Part shown: one piece after another, positions 20,755 to 29,049 of the stretch
Position numbering within the stretch: the stretch's first letter is position 1
How the letters are laid out: each line of letters begins with the position of its first letter
Assembly: GCA_963740525.1 (NCBI GenBank)
Contig: CAVUEG010000002.1
Location: 1-64,000 of the forward strand
Length of the DNA: 64,000 nucleotides
Reading direction: 5' to 3'
Source: CAVUEG01 sp963740525
GTDB lineage: Bacteria; Actinomycetota; Actinomycetes; Propionibacteriales; Nocardioidaceae
Translations under genes and position numbers: made by a program
The notes under the pieces: generated by a model
The model's input: only the letters and a program-made list of their open reading frames with translations
What the model was told of the DNA's origin: nothing
Database searches by the model: none

Positions 20755-20766
20755 TACCCGCAAGTA
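20755..20766. promoter_or_regulatory. Imperfect palindrome TACCCGCAAGTA upstream of fadA
   Basis: A TAC...GTA imperfect dyad about 42 bases before the fadA start, within its likely promoter. It loosely resembles dyads upstream of the TetR gene (AACTGCGAGTT) and of fabG4/fadA2. A shared lipid-metabolism regulator is possible, but the match is weak. Confidence 0.25.
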
Positions 20767-20935
20767 ACAACAGTGGGGCAGGGCCGGCGCTGTGTTTGTC
20801 GTCACCGGTCCGGACCGGGCCCGGTGGGCATACCGGCAGACGCTCGATGGTTGTGTCACTACGCTGATCCGTGGCGGGAGAAGCCCGAGAGGCTCCGTCC
20901 CGGTGGTCGAGACGGTCGAACGCGAGAGGAACCAC

Positions 20936-21859
20936 ATGGCAGACGCGGCACGCTACGTGCACATCGTCGACGAAGTCCCGTCCGCGGGCGGTCGGCCGGT
21001 GCTGCTGCACTCGCTCGAGGGATTCCTGGACGCGGGCAACGCCGCTCAGCTGGCGGTGCAGCACCTGGTGGGGCAGAACCCCGGCAAGGTGGTGGCCAGC
21101 TTCGACGTGGACGAGTTCTACGACTATCGCGCGCGACGCCCGCCGATGACGTTCGCCCAGGACCACTACGAGGAGTACGAAGCTCCGCGACTGGTGGTCC
21201 GGCTGGTCGAGGATGCCGACGGAGCGCCGTACCTGCTGCTCTCCGGGCCCGAGCCCGACAGCCACTGGGAGGCGTTCGCCAAGGCGGTGCGCCGCGTGGT
21301 GGAGCACTTCGACGTGCGGCTGGTCGTGGGTCTGGGCGCGGTCCCGATGGCGGTCCCGCACACTCGCCCCACCAAGCTCACCCAGCACGCCAGCAGCGCC
21401 CACCTGCTCACGCAGGCCAACGTCTGGACCGGGGAGATCCGAATCCCGTCCAGCGCCCAGGCCGTGATGGAGATGCGGCTGGGGGAGTGGGACCACGAGG
21501 CGATGGGGTACGTCGCTCACATCCCGCACTACGTCGCCCAGTTCGACTACCCGTACGGCGCGGTTGCCCTGCTCGAGGCGGTCGGCGAGGCCACCGGGCT
21601 CACCTGGGACCTGGAGGACCTGCGCACCGCCGGCGCGCACAAGGCCGGGGAGATCGCCGCCCAGATCGAGGACTCGGCCGAGGTTCGCGACGTGGTGCAG
21701 GGGTTGGAGCAGCAGTACGACGCCTTCCACCGGTCTGAGGACGACTCTCAGAACCTGCTCGCCGACGACCAGCCGATCCCGACCGGTGACGAGCTCGGCG
21801 CGCAGTTCGAGCACTTCCTGGCCGGACTCGACAGGCCTGACCGTCCCGAGGAGCAGTAA
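20936..21859 (+). CDS. PAC2 family protein
   Basis: A 307-residue protein of the PAC2 family, named after a eukaryotic proteasome-assembly chaperone. Actinobacteria, which have proteasomes, carry one or more copies. Typical segments are VLLHSLEGFLDAGNAAQLAVQHL at the N-terminus, FDVDEFYDYRARRP, YLLLSGPEPDSHWEAFAKAV and MGYVAHIPHYVAQFDYPYGAVALL. The ATG at 20936 is chosen because an AGAGGAA site precedes it, although the frame is open for about 48 codons upstream. The molecular role in bacteria is not established. It is followed after 5 bases by tesB. Confidence 0.8.
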   Translation: MADAARYVHIVDEVPSAGGRPVLLHSLEGFLDAGNAAQLAVQHLVGQNPGKVVASFDVDEFYDYRARRPPMTFAQDHYEEYEAPRLVVRLVEDADGAPYLLLSGPEPDSHWEAFAKAVRRVVEHFDVRLVVGLGAVPMAVPHTRPTKLTQHASSAHLLTQANVWTGEIRIPSSAQAVMEMRLGEWDHEAMGYVAHIPHYVAQFDYPYGAVALLEAVGEATGLTWDLEDLRTAGAHKAGEIAAQIEDSAEVRDVVQGLEQQYDAFHRSEDDSQNLLADDQPIPTGDELGAQFEHFLAGLDRPDRPEEQ

Positions 21860-21864
21860 CCCGC

Positions 21865-22731
21865 ATGCCCAGTTCGGTTCAAGAGCTCGTGGACCTGCTC
21901 GACCTCGAGACGATCGACGTCAACCTCTTCCGAGGCAAGCAGCCCGACACCATGCTGCAGCGGGTCTTCGGTGGTCAGGTGGCCGCCCATGCGCTGGTCG
22001 CGGCGTCGCGGACCGTCGATGCGGCGTACGAGGTGCACTCGCTCCACTCGTACTTCCTCCGGCCCGGCGACACCGCGGTGCCGATCCTCTACGACGTCGA
22101 GGCACTGCGTGACGGCCGCTCGTTCGCGGCGCGGCGGGTGGTCGCACGTCAGCACGGGCGTCCGATCTACTACCTGACGGCGAGCTTCCAGCGGCCCGAG
22201 GAGGGCTTCGAGCACCAGGACCTGATGCCTGAGGTGCCGGGTCCGGACGACTGCCTCAGCCTGGGCGAGATCTTCAGCCGGCGCTCGGGCCGCAACTCCG
22301 AGGAGTGGAACCGGGAATGGGCAGCCCTCGACGTGCGGTACGCCGGTGACTCGCGACCAGGCGGCAACCTGCCGAACGACCTGCACCCCTCGCGGGCGCG
22401 GCTGTGGATCCGGGTGTCCGGGGACCTGCCGGATGACCGGATGCAGCACGTCGCGGCGTTCACCTATGCCAGCGACATGACCCTGCTCGCCGCCGCCCTG
22501 GTGCCGCACGGCGTCCACATCTCCTCGCCCAAGGTGCAGTCGGCCTCGCTCGACCACACGATCTGGTTCCACCGGCCGTTCCGGGCCGACGAGTGGTGGC
22601 TCTATGACCAGGTGTCGCCGTCCGCCGGTGGTGGCAGGGGCCTGGCCATCGCCCGGGTCTTCAGCCAGGACGGCCGGCTCGTGGCGAGTGTGGCCCAGGA
22701 GGGCCTGATCCGGCCGGTCGCGCCCGCCTGA
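21865..22731 (+). CDS. tesB: Acyl-CoA thioesterase II
   Basis: A 288-residue double-hotdog thioesterase that hydrolyses medium- and long-chain acyl-CoA to free fatty acid and CoA. It has RVFGGQVAAHALVAASRTV and the first-repeat segment VHSLHSYFLRPGD, then in the second repeat FTYASDMTLLAAALVPHG with the catalytic-site aspartate, and SLDHTIWFHRPFRADEWWLY. The length matches the family. It lies 5 bases after the PAC2 gene in the same operon and close to the fadAB operon, which fits a role in acyl-CoA turnover. Confidence 0.92.
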   Translation: MPSSVQELVDLLDLETIDVNLFRGKQPDTMLQRVFGGQVAAHALVAASRTVDAAYEVHSLHSYFLRPGDTAVPILYDVEALRDGRSFAARRVVARQHGRPIYYLTASFQRPEEGFEHQDLMPEVPGPDDCLSLGEIFSRRSGRNSEEWNREWAALDVRYAGDSRPGGNLPNDLHPSRARLWIRVSGDLPDDRMQHVAAFTYASDMTLLAAALVPHGVHISSPKVQSASLDHTIWFHRPFRADEWWLYDQVSPSAGGGRGLAIARVFSQDGRLVASVAQEGLIRPVAPA

Positions 22732-22797
22732 CCGCCACAACCGCACGCTGGCGTGTCGCCACCCCCGGACCTCCAGGGAGCCGGGTGCGGGGCGAGG

Positions 22798-24069
22798 TCA
22801 TCGTCGTCGGCGGTAGCTCACGCTGCGGTCGTGGTGGTAGGTGGTGGCGTAGCGCCCGTCATGCGCCCGCCGGTGGTGCCAGCCGCACAGCGGCACGCCG
22901 TTGGCGAGGTCCGTCGAGCCTCCCGCGGACCAGGCGTGGGGGTGGTGGATCTCGCACCAGGCGAAGGGTCGCTCGCATCCCTGAGCGGCGCAGGTGTCGT
23001 GCCGGGCGGCGAGGGCGATGCGCTGAGCTTCGGTGTGCAGGCGCTTGCTGCGGCCCTGGTCGAGCACCTGGGAGGTGCCGCCGAGGACCTGAGGGATGAT
23101 CGCGGCGCCGCAGGCAAGGCGGCGGGCCTCGCCGGGGGATATCCGGGTGCCGGTGTCGAGTCGAGCGGCGGCGAGGTCGTCGCGCAGGCGGTCGTGGTCG
23201 ATCTGGACGACCAGGGTGGCCGCAAGTGGCGCATGCCGGTCCGCGGGGAGGTGCTCGACGAGCTCGCAGAAGGCGGCGCCGAGGCGCTCTGACCAGGAGA
23301 AGCTCAGCCCCGGCACCGTGTCGTCGACGACCGACTCGCCGTCGGCGGTGCGGGACAGCCGACGTGGCGCCGAGAGCCGTTGGAGTGCGGTGGCGAGCAG
23401 CTGACCGTGCAGGTCGGGCACGGTGAACCGGCCTGACCAGGTGCCGTTGCCGTTGTCGTGCAGGGTGAGCCAGGTCTCGGCCTCCGCCCGGGACTCCTCG
23501 TCACGCAGCGTCTGTGCCTCGTGGGCGTCGGCCAGGTCGCTGCCGATGACCTCCAGCATGCGACGCCCGCGGGTCCGCAGGCGACGCCCGGCCAGTCCGG
23601 CCAGGGCGGCGTCGACGAGGGCGGTCTCCGCCGCCGTGCGCTGTGCCGGGCTGATCTCGCTCGGAAGGGTCTCAGCGGCGCGCACGATGATCCGGACCTG
23701 GGCCTCGGTGATCCGACCCGCGGCGAAGGCCTCGCGGGTGGCGTCGTACCGCTCGGTGAGCAGCCGGGCAAGCCACAGCCCGCCGGCCATCACGGCTCGC
23801 GTGGTGCCGGTGAGTCGCGCCGCCCAGGCGTCAGTCCCTGTCGCTGCCTCGCGCTCGGCCAGGTCGCGCCGGTCCGCCTCCCGCAGGACGGTCAGCTTCA
23901 GGGCCGCGACCTGCGACTCCAACGCGACCAGGCTGGCCAGCGACTCGCTGACCTCGTCGGTGTCCAGGGAACCCACTGGCACGGCAGCCGCCGCCTCGAC
24001 CGCCTCACGCGCCGCCGCGACCCGGTGTGCGACCGGAGTCCGGAGCCTCTCGACGGCGAGTGCTGACAT
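22798..24069 (-). CDS. DUF222 / HNH endonuclease (13E12-repeat family)
   Basis: A 423-residue protein of the 13E12-repeat type abundant in mycobacteria and nocardioforms. Residues about 30-330 form the DUF222 region (GRITEAQVRIIVRAAETLP; VPDLHGQLLATALQRLSAPRR). The C-terminal HNH nuclease domain contains a zinc-binding pair CAAQGC, then CEIHHPHAWSAGGSTDLANG and PLCGWHHRRAHD. The frame is open 31 codons further upstream, but the ATG at 24069 begins the conserved sequence. These genes exist as dispersed multicopy families and can serve as phage attachment targets. Their function is unknown. No flanking repeats are obvious here. Confidence 0.85.
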   Translation of the reverse strand: MSALAVERLRTPVAHRVAAAREAVEAAAAVPVGSLDTDEVSESLASLVALESQVAALKLTVLREADRRDLAEREAATGTDAWAARLTGTTRAVMAGGLWLARLLTERYDATREAFAAGRITEAQVRIIVRAAETLPSEISPAQRTAAETALVDAALAGLAGRRLRTRGRRMLEVIGSDLADAHEAQTLRDEESRAEAETWLTLHDNGNGTWSGRFTVPDLHGQLLATALQRLSAPRRLSRTADGESVVDDTVPGLSFSWSERLGAAFCELVEHLPADRHAPLAATLVVQIDHDRLRDDLAAARLDTGTRISPGEARRLACGAAIIPQVLGGTSQVLDQGRSKRLHTEAQRIALAARHDTCAAQGCERPFAWCEIHHPHAWSAGGSTDLANGVPLCGWHHRRAHDGRYATTYHHDRSVSYRRRR

Positions 24070-24200
24070 GACTCCAGCCTCGGACCGCCCACCGACAGTC
24101 ACGCCCCACCATCTTGCATCGTGAGACACTAACCGAAACTTTCTTCCCATCAGAAGCCCCATCTCGCGGACCCCCCAGCCGCTACCGTCGACGCGTGGGC

Positions 24201-24707
24201 ATGCGGAACTATCTGATCGAGGGCGTCTCGGGGACGGGCAAGACCGCGGTCTGCCAGGAGTTGCTCCGGCGTGGACATCACGCCATCAACGGCGACACGG
24301 ACCTGGCCTATCAGGGGGACCCGGAGACGGGTGAACCGACGGATGGCTTGCCGTCGCACTGGCATCACATCTGGCGGGTGGACACCGTCCGCAGCCTGGT
24401 CGCCGACCAGAATGAACGCCTGACCTTCTTCTGCGGCGGCTCGCGGAACTTCTCGAAGTTCGTGGACCTGTTCGACGGAGTCTTCGTCCTGGAGATCGAT
24501 CTGGACACGTTGATCCAGCGCCTCGACCAGCGGCCGGACGACGAGTTCGGCGCACGGCAATCGGAGCGCGATCTCATCGTGCGGCTGCATCGAACCAAGG
24601 AGGACACCCCGAAGGACGGCATCGTGATCGACGCCACCGCACCGCTCGCAGACGTCGTCGACGAGATCGTCCGCCGGGCATCCGCCGACGGGCGCGACGC
24701 CCAGTGA
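24201..24707 (+). CDS. P-loop kinase-like protein
   Basis: A 168-residue protein with a Walker A motif at the very N-terminus (G8-V-S-G-T-G-K14-T), followed by VCQELLRRGHHAINGDTDLAY in which the DTD resembles the substrate-binding acids of nucleoside and shikimate-type kinases. A second strand, FDGVFVLEIDLDTLIQRLDQRP, looks like the lid and LID-arginine region. It is probably a small-molecule or nucleoside kinase; the substrate is unknown. A GTG at 24195 is an alternative start. It appears to be a single-gene unit. Confidence 0.7.
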   Translation: MRNYLIEGVSGTGKTAVCQELLRRGHHAINGDTDLAYQGDPETGEPTDGLPSHWHHIWRVDTVRSLVADQNERLTFFCGGSRNFSKFVDLFDGVFVLEIDLDTLIQRLDQRPDDEFGARQSERDLIVRLHRTKEDTPKDGIVIDATAPLADVVDEIVRRASADGRDAQ

Positions 24708-24814
24708 CGGTCGCCCCGACGTTCTCGCCGTAGCCCACGTCGCGGGCGATCACCTGCACGCCCGGCGCTTCCGCCACTCTTTCGTGACGCACGTGATCCC
24801 GCTAGCGTGGCCGG

Positions 24815-25276
24815 ATGAGGGCAGTCCTCGCGCTTGTTGTGATCCCTTTCGTGCTGACGTCGTGCACGGGGTCGCCCGTGGCCCAGAAGCCGGCTCCTCG
24901 TACGCCGGTCTCGGGGTCCTCAACGCCGCCAGCCGCCGGTCCTACGCAGGTCTCGTTGCCATGCCAGCGCGGCGCACAGAAGCTCCTCGCCGGGACGAGG
25001 CACCAGATCGAGGGCGCCGTGTTCGGCCGGCCGCTGCTGGTGCCACCGGCCAAGGACCACACGAACAAGATCCTGTGGGTGGACAGGAAGGCAGGAGCTG
25101 CGGACCTTCTCATCTCGGCGTCCTTGAACGGCAGTGACCTCCGGGTCCAGCGTCGGGTTGCCGGAGGCCCTGGACCCTCGATCATCAACGTCCCTAAGGC
25201 GGGCTGCTGGACCTTCTCGCTGACGTGGGGCGACAACCACGACGTGGTCGCGGTGCGGTACCGGGACTCGAGCTGA
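24815..25276 (+). CDS. Small secreted lipoprotein of unknown function
   Basis: A 153-residue protein with a classic lipoprotein signal peptide (MRAVLALVVIPFVLTSC, Cys17 lipidated), then a Pro/Ser/Thr-rich linker to about residue 48. The globular domain has two further cysteines that could form a disulfide (LPCQRGAQK and KAGCWTFSLTWGD) and is mostly beta. I do not recognise a characterised family; the closing PKAGCWTFSLTW resembles small exported lipoproteins seen in other Gram-positives. It should be tethered to the outer face of the membrane. Confidence 0.6.
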   Translation: MRAVLALVVIPFVLTSCTGSPVAQKPAPRTPVSGSSTPPAAGPTQVSLPCQRGAQKLLAGTRHQIEGAVFGRPLLVPPAKDHTNKILWVDRKAGAADLLISASLNGSDLRVQRRVAGGPGPSIINVPKAGCWTFSLTWGDNHDVVAVRYRDSS

Positions 25277-25302
25277 CGCTGGCGCGCACCGCGGTCACGT
25301 CC

Positions 25303-25800
25303 TCAGGCTCGCGGCGCCTCATCAAGGTGTGCGGCGAGCTTGTCCAGCGCCATCGCCCAACCCGCGGCACCCGGGGACCCGGCCGGTATGCCGACGTGGG
25401 TCAACACCATCTTCGTCCCGCCATCGAAGGGCTCGAGCTCAACCCTGACCTCGGTCGTGGTCGGGTGGCCATCGGGCATGCCCATCTGCTCGGAGGACAG
25501 CACGTTGCCGTTCTCATCCGACATCGAGTCGGTGTAGACGAGTCGATGGGGCTCGACGACCTCGAGATACCCGCCGGTGAACCACATCCGCATCGTTCCG
25601 TCCGGCGTCTGCATCTCCATGCACACGAGGCGGGCTCCGCCCACACGCACATCCATCCTTGCCACGGGGATGGTGGCGCCACCGGGGCCGTACCACGCTG
25701 CGAAGTGTGCGGGCTCCGTCCACATCTGTCAGACCAGGTCCGTCGGGGCCCGGATGGTCCGCTCGATCACCAGGCTCTGGCCGTCATTGTCATCACTCAT
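25303..25800 (-). CDS. SRPBCC/AHSA1-domain protein with an internal in-frame stop
   Basis: An activator-of-Hsp90-ATPase-homologue (START-like) protein, normally paired with an ArsR regulator as here. Translation from the ATG at 25800 reads SLVIERTIRAPTDLV and then hits TGA at 25731-25729. The same frame continues QMWTEPAHFAAWYGPGG to the end at 25303. Homologues have tryptophan at this place (V-W-x-x-WTEP), so TGG has become TGA. Either it is a sequence error, or the protein is truncated, or a shorter form starts at the Met at 25725. Full length would be 165 residues. It sits 2 bases after the ArsR stop. Confidence 0.75.
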
Positions 25801-25802
25801 CG

Positions 25803-26168
25803 TCACTGCCAGTCCTTCGTTGGCTGTTGGACCTGCTGGAGGTAGGTGTCCATCCGGTCGAAGCTGGCCTCCCAGACGGGCCGATACTGCTCGGCCCAGG
25901 TGGAGACCGCTTCGAGTGGTGCGGCGTCCAGGGTGCAGGGTCGGTACTGCGCACGCTGACCTCGCGCGATCAGCCCGGCTCGTTCGAGCACCTTGAGGTG
26001 CTTGGAGATGGCTGGGAGTGAGAGCTCGAAGGGCTCGGCGAGCTGGTTGACGTTCGCCTCGCCCTTCGTCAGGCGCGCCAGGATCGCCCGGCGCGTCGAG
26101 TTCGCCAGTGCCGCGAACGTCTGGTCGAGCCGATCGTCCGACGCTGCCAGTGCCCCACTCGGATTCAT
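25803..26168 (-). CDS. ArsR-family winged-helix transcriptional regulator
   Basis: A 121-residue regulator. The winged helix-turn-helix occupies about residues 15-85 (FAALANSTRRAILARLTKGE, then FELSLPAISKHLKVLERAGL as the recognition helix region). No metal-binding cysteines are seen. It belongs to the SdpR-like ArsR group commonly encoded with AHSA1-domain proteins, as here with a 2-base gap. It is clearly related to the ArsR protein at 46455 in this window. The ATG at 26168 is preferred over the longer open frame. It probably represses its own operon. Confidence 0.85.
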   Translation of the reverse strand: MNPSGALAASDDRLDQTFAALANSTRRAILARLTKGEANVNQLAEPFELSLPAISKHLKVLERAGLIARGQRAQYRPCTLDAAPLEAVSTWAEQYRPVWEASFDRMDTYLQQVQQPTKDWQ

Positions 26169-26204
26169 AATCTTCCCATCGGTTCCAGCGGGCAGCCTGA
26201 TTCT

Positions 26205-26501
26205 GTGGACTCGGCACTGGCCGAGGGCCATGCTTGCGAGGTGAGAGCACCCGAGACGTTCGTCGAGATGCCGCTCCCCATGAGGTTCGCCGTCCTCGGC
26301 GGCCTGGCGCTGGGAGCCGTCGGTTGCGTGATCGGGCTGGTCATCGGCCTCAACGTCTACGCGCCCACGGCGTGGGCTGCGACCTTCGAGGTCGGGATCC
26401 CGTCGGCTCTTCTCGGCGCGGTGCTCGGCTTTGCGGCGGGGTCGGTGAGGAGCCGTGCGCTTCGACGTCGGGGCGCCGCGAAAGGTCCCTCCGGGGCGTA
26501 G
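26205..26501 (+). CDS. Small membrane protein with two glycine-rich transmembrane helices
   Basis: Up to 98 residues, depending on the start (GTG at 26205 or 26241, ATG at 26268 or 26280). Two hydrophobic segments are clear: AVLGGLALGAVGCVIGLVIG and GIPSALLGAVLGFAAGSV. A basic tail ends the protein (RSRALRRRG), which should stay in the cytoplasm. I do not recognise the family. The gene is divergent from the ArsR gene, with a short shared upstream region. Confidence 0.5.
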   Translation: MDSALAEGHACEVRAPETFVEMPLPMRFAVLGGLALGAVGCVIGLVIGLNVYAPTAWAATFEVGIPSALLGAVLGFAAGSVRSRALRRRGAAKGPSGA

Positions 26502-26609
26502 CCCGAACGGGTCATTTTCATGCCTCCGCCGGGAGGGGGAGGATGCGAGGACCGGGTTGTCGACGGGGTGGTTTCGGCAATCCGACCACCCACACCACCG
26601 GAGGACCCC

Positions 26610-26966
26610 ATGTCCGACACTCAGAACATCGACACCCCGCATGAGCGCCGCCCGTTCAAGGACCACGGACACATGGACGTGATCACGCTGGGTGACTTCA
26701 CGATCGGTCGTGGCGTCTTCGAGCCAGGCTGGCGTTGGTCGAACGACGTCAAGCCGCTGGCGGGTACGGACTCCTGCCAGACCCACCACACCGGGATCTG
26801 CCTGTCCGGACAGATGGTCGTTCGCTTCGACGGTGGGGACGAGCTCGCCGTCGGCCCCGGTGACGTCGTGGACCTCGAGCCAGGACACGACGCCTGGACG
26901 GTCGGTGACGAAGCCTGCGTGATCCTGGACACCGGCGTCGCGGCGTACGCCAAGCCCGCCGGGTAG
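26610..26966 (+). CDS. Cupin-domain protein
   Basis: A 118-residue single-domain cupin starting at an ATG with a GGAGG site upstream. The beta-barrel core is visible as THHTGICLSGQMVVRFDGG followed by VGPGDVVDLEPGHDAWTVGD. These correspond to cupin motifs 1 and 2, with histidines H91/H92-type positions available for a metal. The function cannot be assigned; small cupins may be isomerases, dioxygenases or sensors. It converges with the rsbP-like gene, 12 bases apart. Confidence 0.75.
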   Translation: MSDTQNIDTPHERRPFKDHGHMDVITLGDFTIGRGVFEPGWRWSNDVKPLAGTDSCQTHHTGICLSGQMVVRFDGGDELAVGPGDVVDLEPGHDAWTVGDEACVILDTGVAAYAKPAG

Positions 26967-26978
26967 TCCGGCGCCGGC

Positions 26979-28169
26979 TCAGCTCGGCTCGGGGCTAACC
27001 GCCACGGCGACGACTGCCACGTCGTCGCGCAGGTGACCGCCCTGGAACGCGCTGACGTCTCGCACCAGGCCGTCGACCATCTCGAACGCCGAGGCCCGGT
27101 GCGCGTCGACCGAGGCGAGCATCCGGTCATCGCCGAAGAACTCGCCGTCCGCCCGGCGTCCCTCGGGCACCCCGTCGGTGTACAGGACCAGGCTGTCGCC
27201 GGGTTCCAGGAGCAGCTCCTGGTCCTCGAAGTCGGGGTCACCCATCACGCCGAGGAGGGGACCGGTGCCGCCCACCATGATGGGAGCGTCGCCTCGACGG
27301 AGCAGGAGCGGTTGCGGATGTCCCCCGGAGCCGAGGTGGGCACGCCAGCCGGCGTCCTCCCGGTGGAGCCGGACCATGGTGACGGTGCAGAACCGGTCGA
27401 GCTCGTGTCCGAGCAGGACGTCGTTCAAGGCATTCAAGGCGGCGCTCGGTGTGTGCAGCCCGACAGCTACCGCCCGGAGCGTGTGCCGTGCAAGGGCGGT
27501 GAGCCCCGCGGCTTCGACGCCCTTGCCGCAGACATCGCCCAGGACCAGGACCCACTCGTCGGCCGAGATCGCGAAGACGTCGTAGAAGTCACCGCCGACA
27601 TCCAGGTCTTCGACGGCGCCGCGAAAGTCACCAGCCAGGTCGAGCCCCGGGATGTGAGGCAGGCTGGGCGGGATGAGGCTGAGCTGCAGGCTGCGTGCGA
27701 GCTCACGAGCCCGCTGCTCGGAGGCCTCGGCTCGTTCCTTCGCGAGCATCAGCTCACGCTCGTACCCACGTCGCTCGGTGGCGTCGAAGACCGCGATCCG
27801 GGTCACGACCGGCTCGCCCGCCTCGTCGTGCTCCTGGTTGGCGTTGACCAGGACCGGGATCCGTCGCCCGTCGGCACAGACCAGCTCCAGGGCGATCTCG
27901 CGGACCTTGCCCTGCATGCGCAGCATCGGGGCGTAGTGCGTCTCGTGGAAGAGCCGCCCTCCCGGGGTGAGCAGGTCGACGAACGACCGCACTCCGACCA
28001 GGTCCTCGCGCGCGAGCCCGGTCCAGGTGAGGAAGGTCTGGTTCACCTTGACGATGCGCCCGTCGGGGGTGGTCGAGAGATAGCCGCAGGGTGCGTGGTC
28101 GTACAGCTCCGCGGCGTCTTCTCGGATGACCACCCCACTCAGGTCGATCTCGGCCGGCCCGGTCGACAT
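26979..28169 (-). CDS. rsbP: PAS-domain PP2C (SpoIIE-type) phosphatase, RsbP-like
   Basis: A 396-residue protein with a PAS domain (about 18-135: ELYDHAPCGYLSTTPDGRIV), a coiled coil (about 137-165: GYERELMLAKERAEASEQRA) and a PP2C/SpoIIE phosphatase domain to the end. The Mg/Mn-binding residues are visible in DLDVGGDFYDVF, LVLGDVCGKGVEAAGLTALA and LVLYTDGVPEGR. Domain order and length match Bacillus RsbP, the energy-stress phosphatase that dephosphorylates an anti-anti-sigma factor. The upstream neighbour is RsbQ, the known activator of RsbP, four bases away. No anti-sigma or anti-anti-sigma gene is nearby, so the target must be encoded elsewhere. Confidence 0.8.
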   Translation of the reverse strand: MSTGPAEIDLSGVVIREDAAELYDHAPCGYLSTTPDGRIVKVNQTFLTWTGLAREDLVGVRSFVDLLTPGGRLFHETHYAPMLRMQGKVREIALELVCADGRRIPVLVNANQEHDEAGEPVVTRIAVFDATERRGYERELMLAKERAEASEQRARELARSLQLSLIPPSLPHIPGLDLAGDFRGAVEDLDVGGDFYDVFAISADEWVLVLGDVCGKGVEAAGLTALARHTLRAVAVGLHTPSAALNALNDVLLGHELDRFCTVTMVRLHREDAGWRAHLGSGGHPQPLLLRRGDAPIMVGGTGPLLGVMGDPDFEDQELLLEPGDSLVLYTDGVPEGRRADGEFFGDDRMLASVDAHRASAFEMVDGLVRDVSAFQGGHLRDDVAVVAVAVSPEPS

Positions 28170-28173
28170 CGGC

Positions 28174-28983
28174 TCAGCCTCGGGCGTGGTCGCTGAGGAA
28201 GGCCTTGATCGCCGCGGTGGTCTCGGCCGGTGCGCTGAGGTTCGGGCAGTGGCCGGTCGCGTTCAGCAGGTGGTAGGAGCTGCCCGGGATCTGCTCATGG
28301 ACGTACTCCCCGACACTCACCGGTGCGATGACGTCGCTGGAGCACTGCAGCACCAGGGTCGGCGTGGTCACCTCGGCCAGCTCGGCCCGGTTGTCGGCGA
28401 GGAAGGTCGCCCGGGCGAAGCGACGAGCGATATCCGGGTCGGTGCGACAGAAGCTCGCGGTGAGCTCCTGACCCAGCTCCGGGACGTCGGGGTTCCCCAT
28501 GATCACCGGGGCCATGGCGCTCGACCATCCCAGGTAGTTGCTCGAGAGCGACTCGAGCAGCTCTTCTATGTCCTCCTCGGCGAACCCTCCGACGTACGGA
28601 AGGTCGTCGATGTAGCGGGGCGACGGCCCGACGAGGACCAGGTGGGCGAAGCGATCCGGTTCGACGCGCTCGGCCAGGACGCCGATCATCGCCGACACCG
28701 AGTGCCCGACGAAGGTCACGTCGCGCAGATCGAGCTCCCGGAGGATCTCGAGGACGTCGTCGGCGTACCCCTGGAGAGAGGCGTGCCGGTCCGGGTCGTA
28801 CGCCGTGGGATCCGCGCCACCGGACCCGACGTGGTCGAAGAGGACGACGCGATGGTCCTGCTCGAAGGCGGGCGCGACGTGGCGCCACATGTTCTGGTCA
28901 CAGCCGAAGCCATGGGCGAACACGATCGGGGGGGCGTCAACTGACCCGGACAGCGTGACGTGATGCCTGCTGGTCACGTCCAT
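28174..28983 (-). CDS. rsbQ: RsbQ-like alpha/beta hydrolase
   Basis: A 269-residue protein highly similar in outline to Bacillus RsbQ. Matching segments include FAHGFGCDQNMW, VAPAFEQDHRVVLFDHVGSG, GYADDVLEIL, the nucleophile elbow FVGHSVSAMIG with Ser95, HLVLVGPSPRYI, FCRTDPDIARRFARATF and the histidine segment NATGHCPNLSAP. RsbQ is the hydrolase-fold activator of the PAS phosphatase RsbP and is thought to bind or hydrolyse a small hydrophobic ligand. The gene directly precedes the RsbP-like gene, the same order as in Bacillus. A GG-rich leader separates it from the NTF2 gene upstream. Confidence 0.85.
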   Translation of the reverse strand: MDVTSRHHVTLSGSVDAPPIVFAHGFGCDQNMWRHVAPAFEQDHRVVLFDHVGSGGADPTAYDPDRHASLQGYADDVLEILRELDLRDVTFVGHSVSAMIGVLAERVEPDRFAHLVLVGPSPRYIDDLPYVGGFAEEDIEELLESLSSNYLGWSSAMAPVIMGNPDVPELGQELTASFCRTDPDIARRFARATFLADNRAELAEVTTPTLVLQCSSDVIAPVSVGEYVHEQIPGSSYHLLNATGHCPNLSAPAETTAAIKAFLSDHARG

Positions 28984-29049
28984 GCCGGAAGATTAGCCGA
29001 AAGACCAGGGTGTGCCACCTTTTCGGGAGGACTGACGTGCCCGTCGTTC

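Noticed and set aside
20792..20935. Upstream extension of the PAC2 gene by 48 codons
   Set aside because: The extension is not family-like, and a good ribosome-binding site precedes the ATG at 20936.
22798..24069. The DUF222/HNH gene as part of an active mobile element
   Set aside because: No flanking repeats, integrase or group I intron structure is visible; it is a dispersed gene family.
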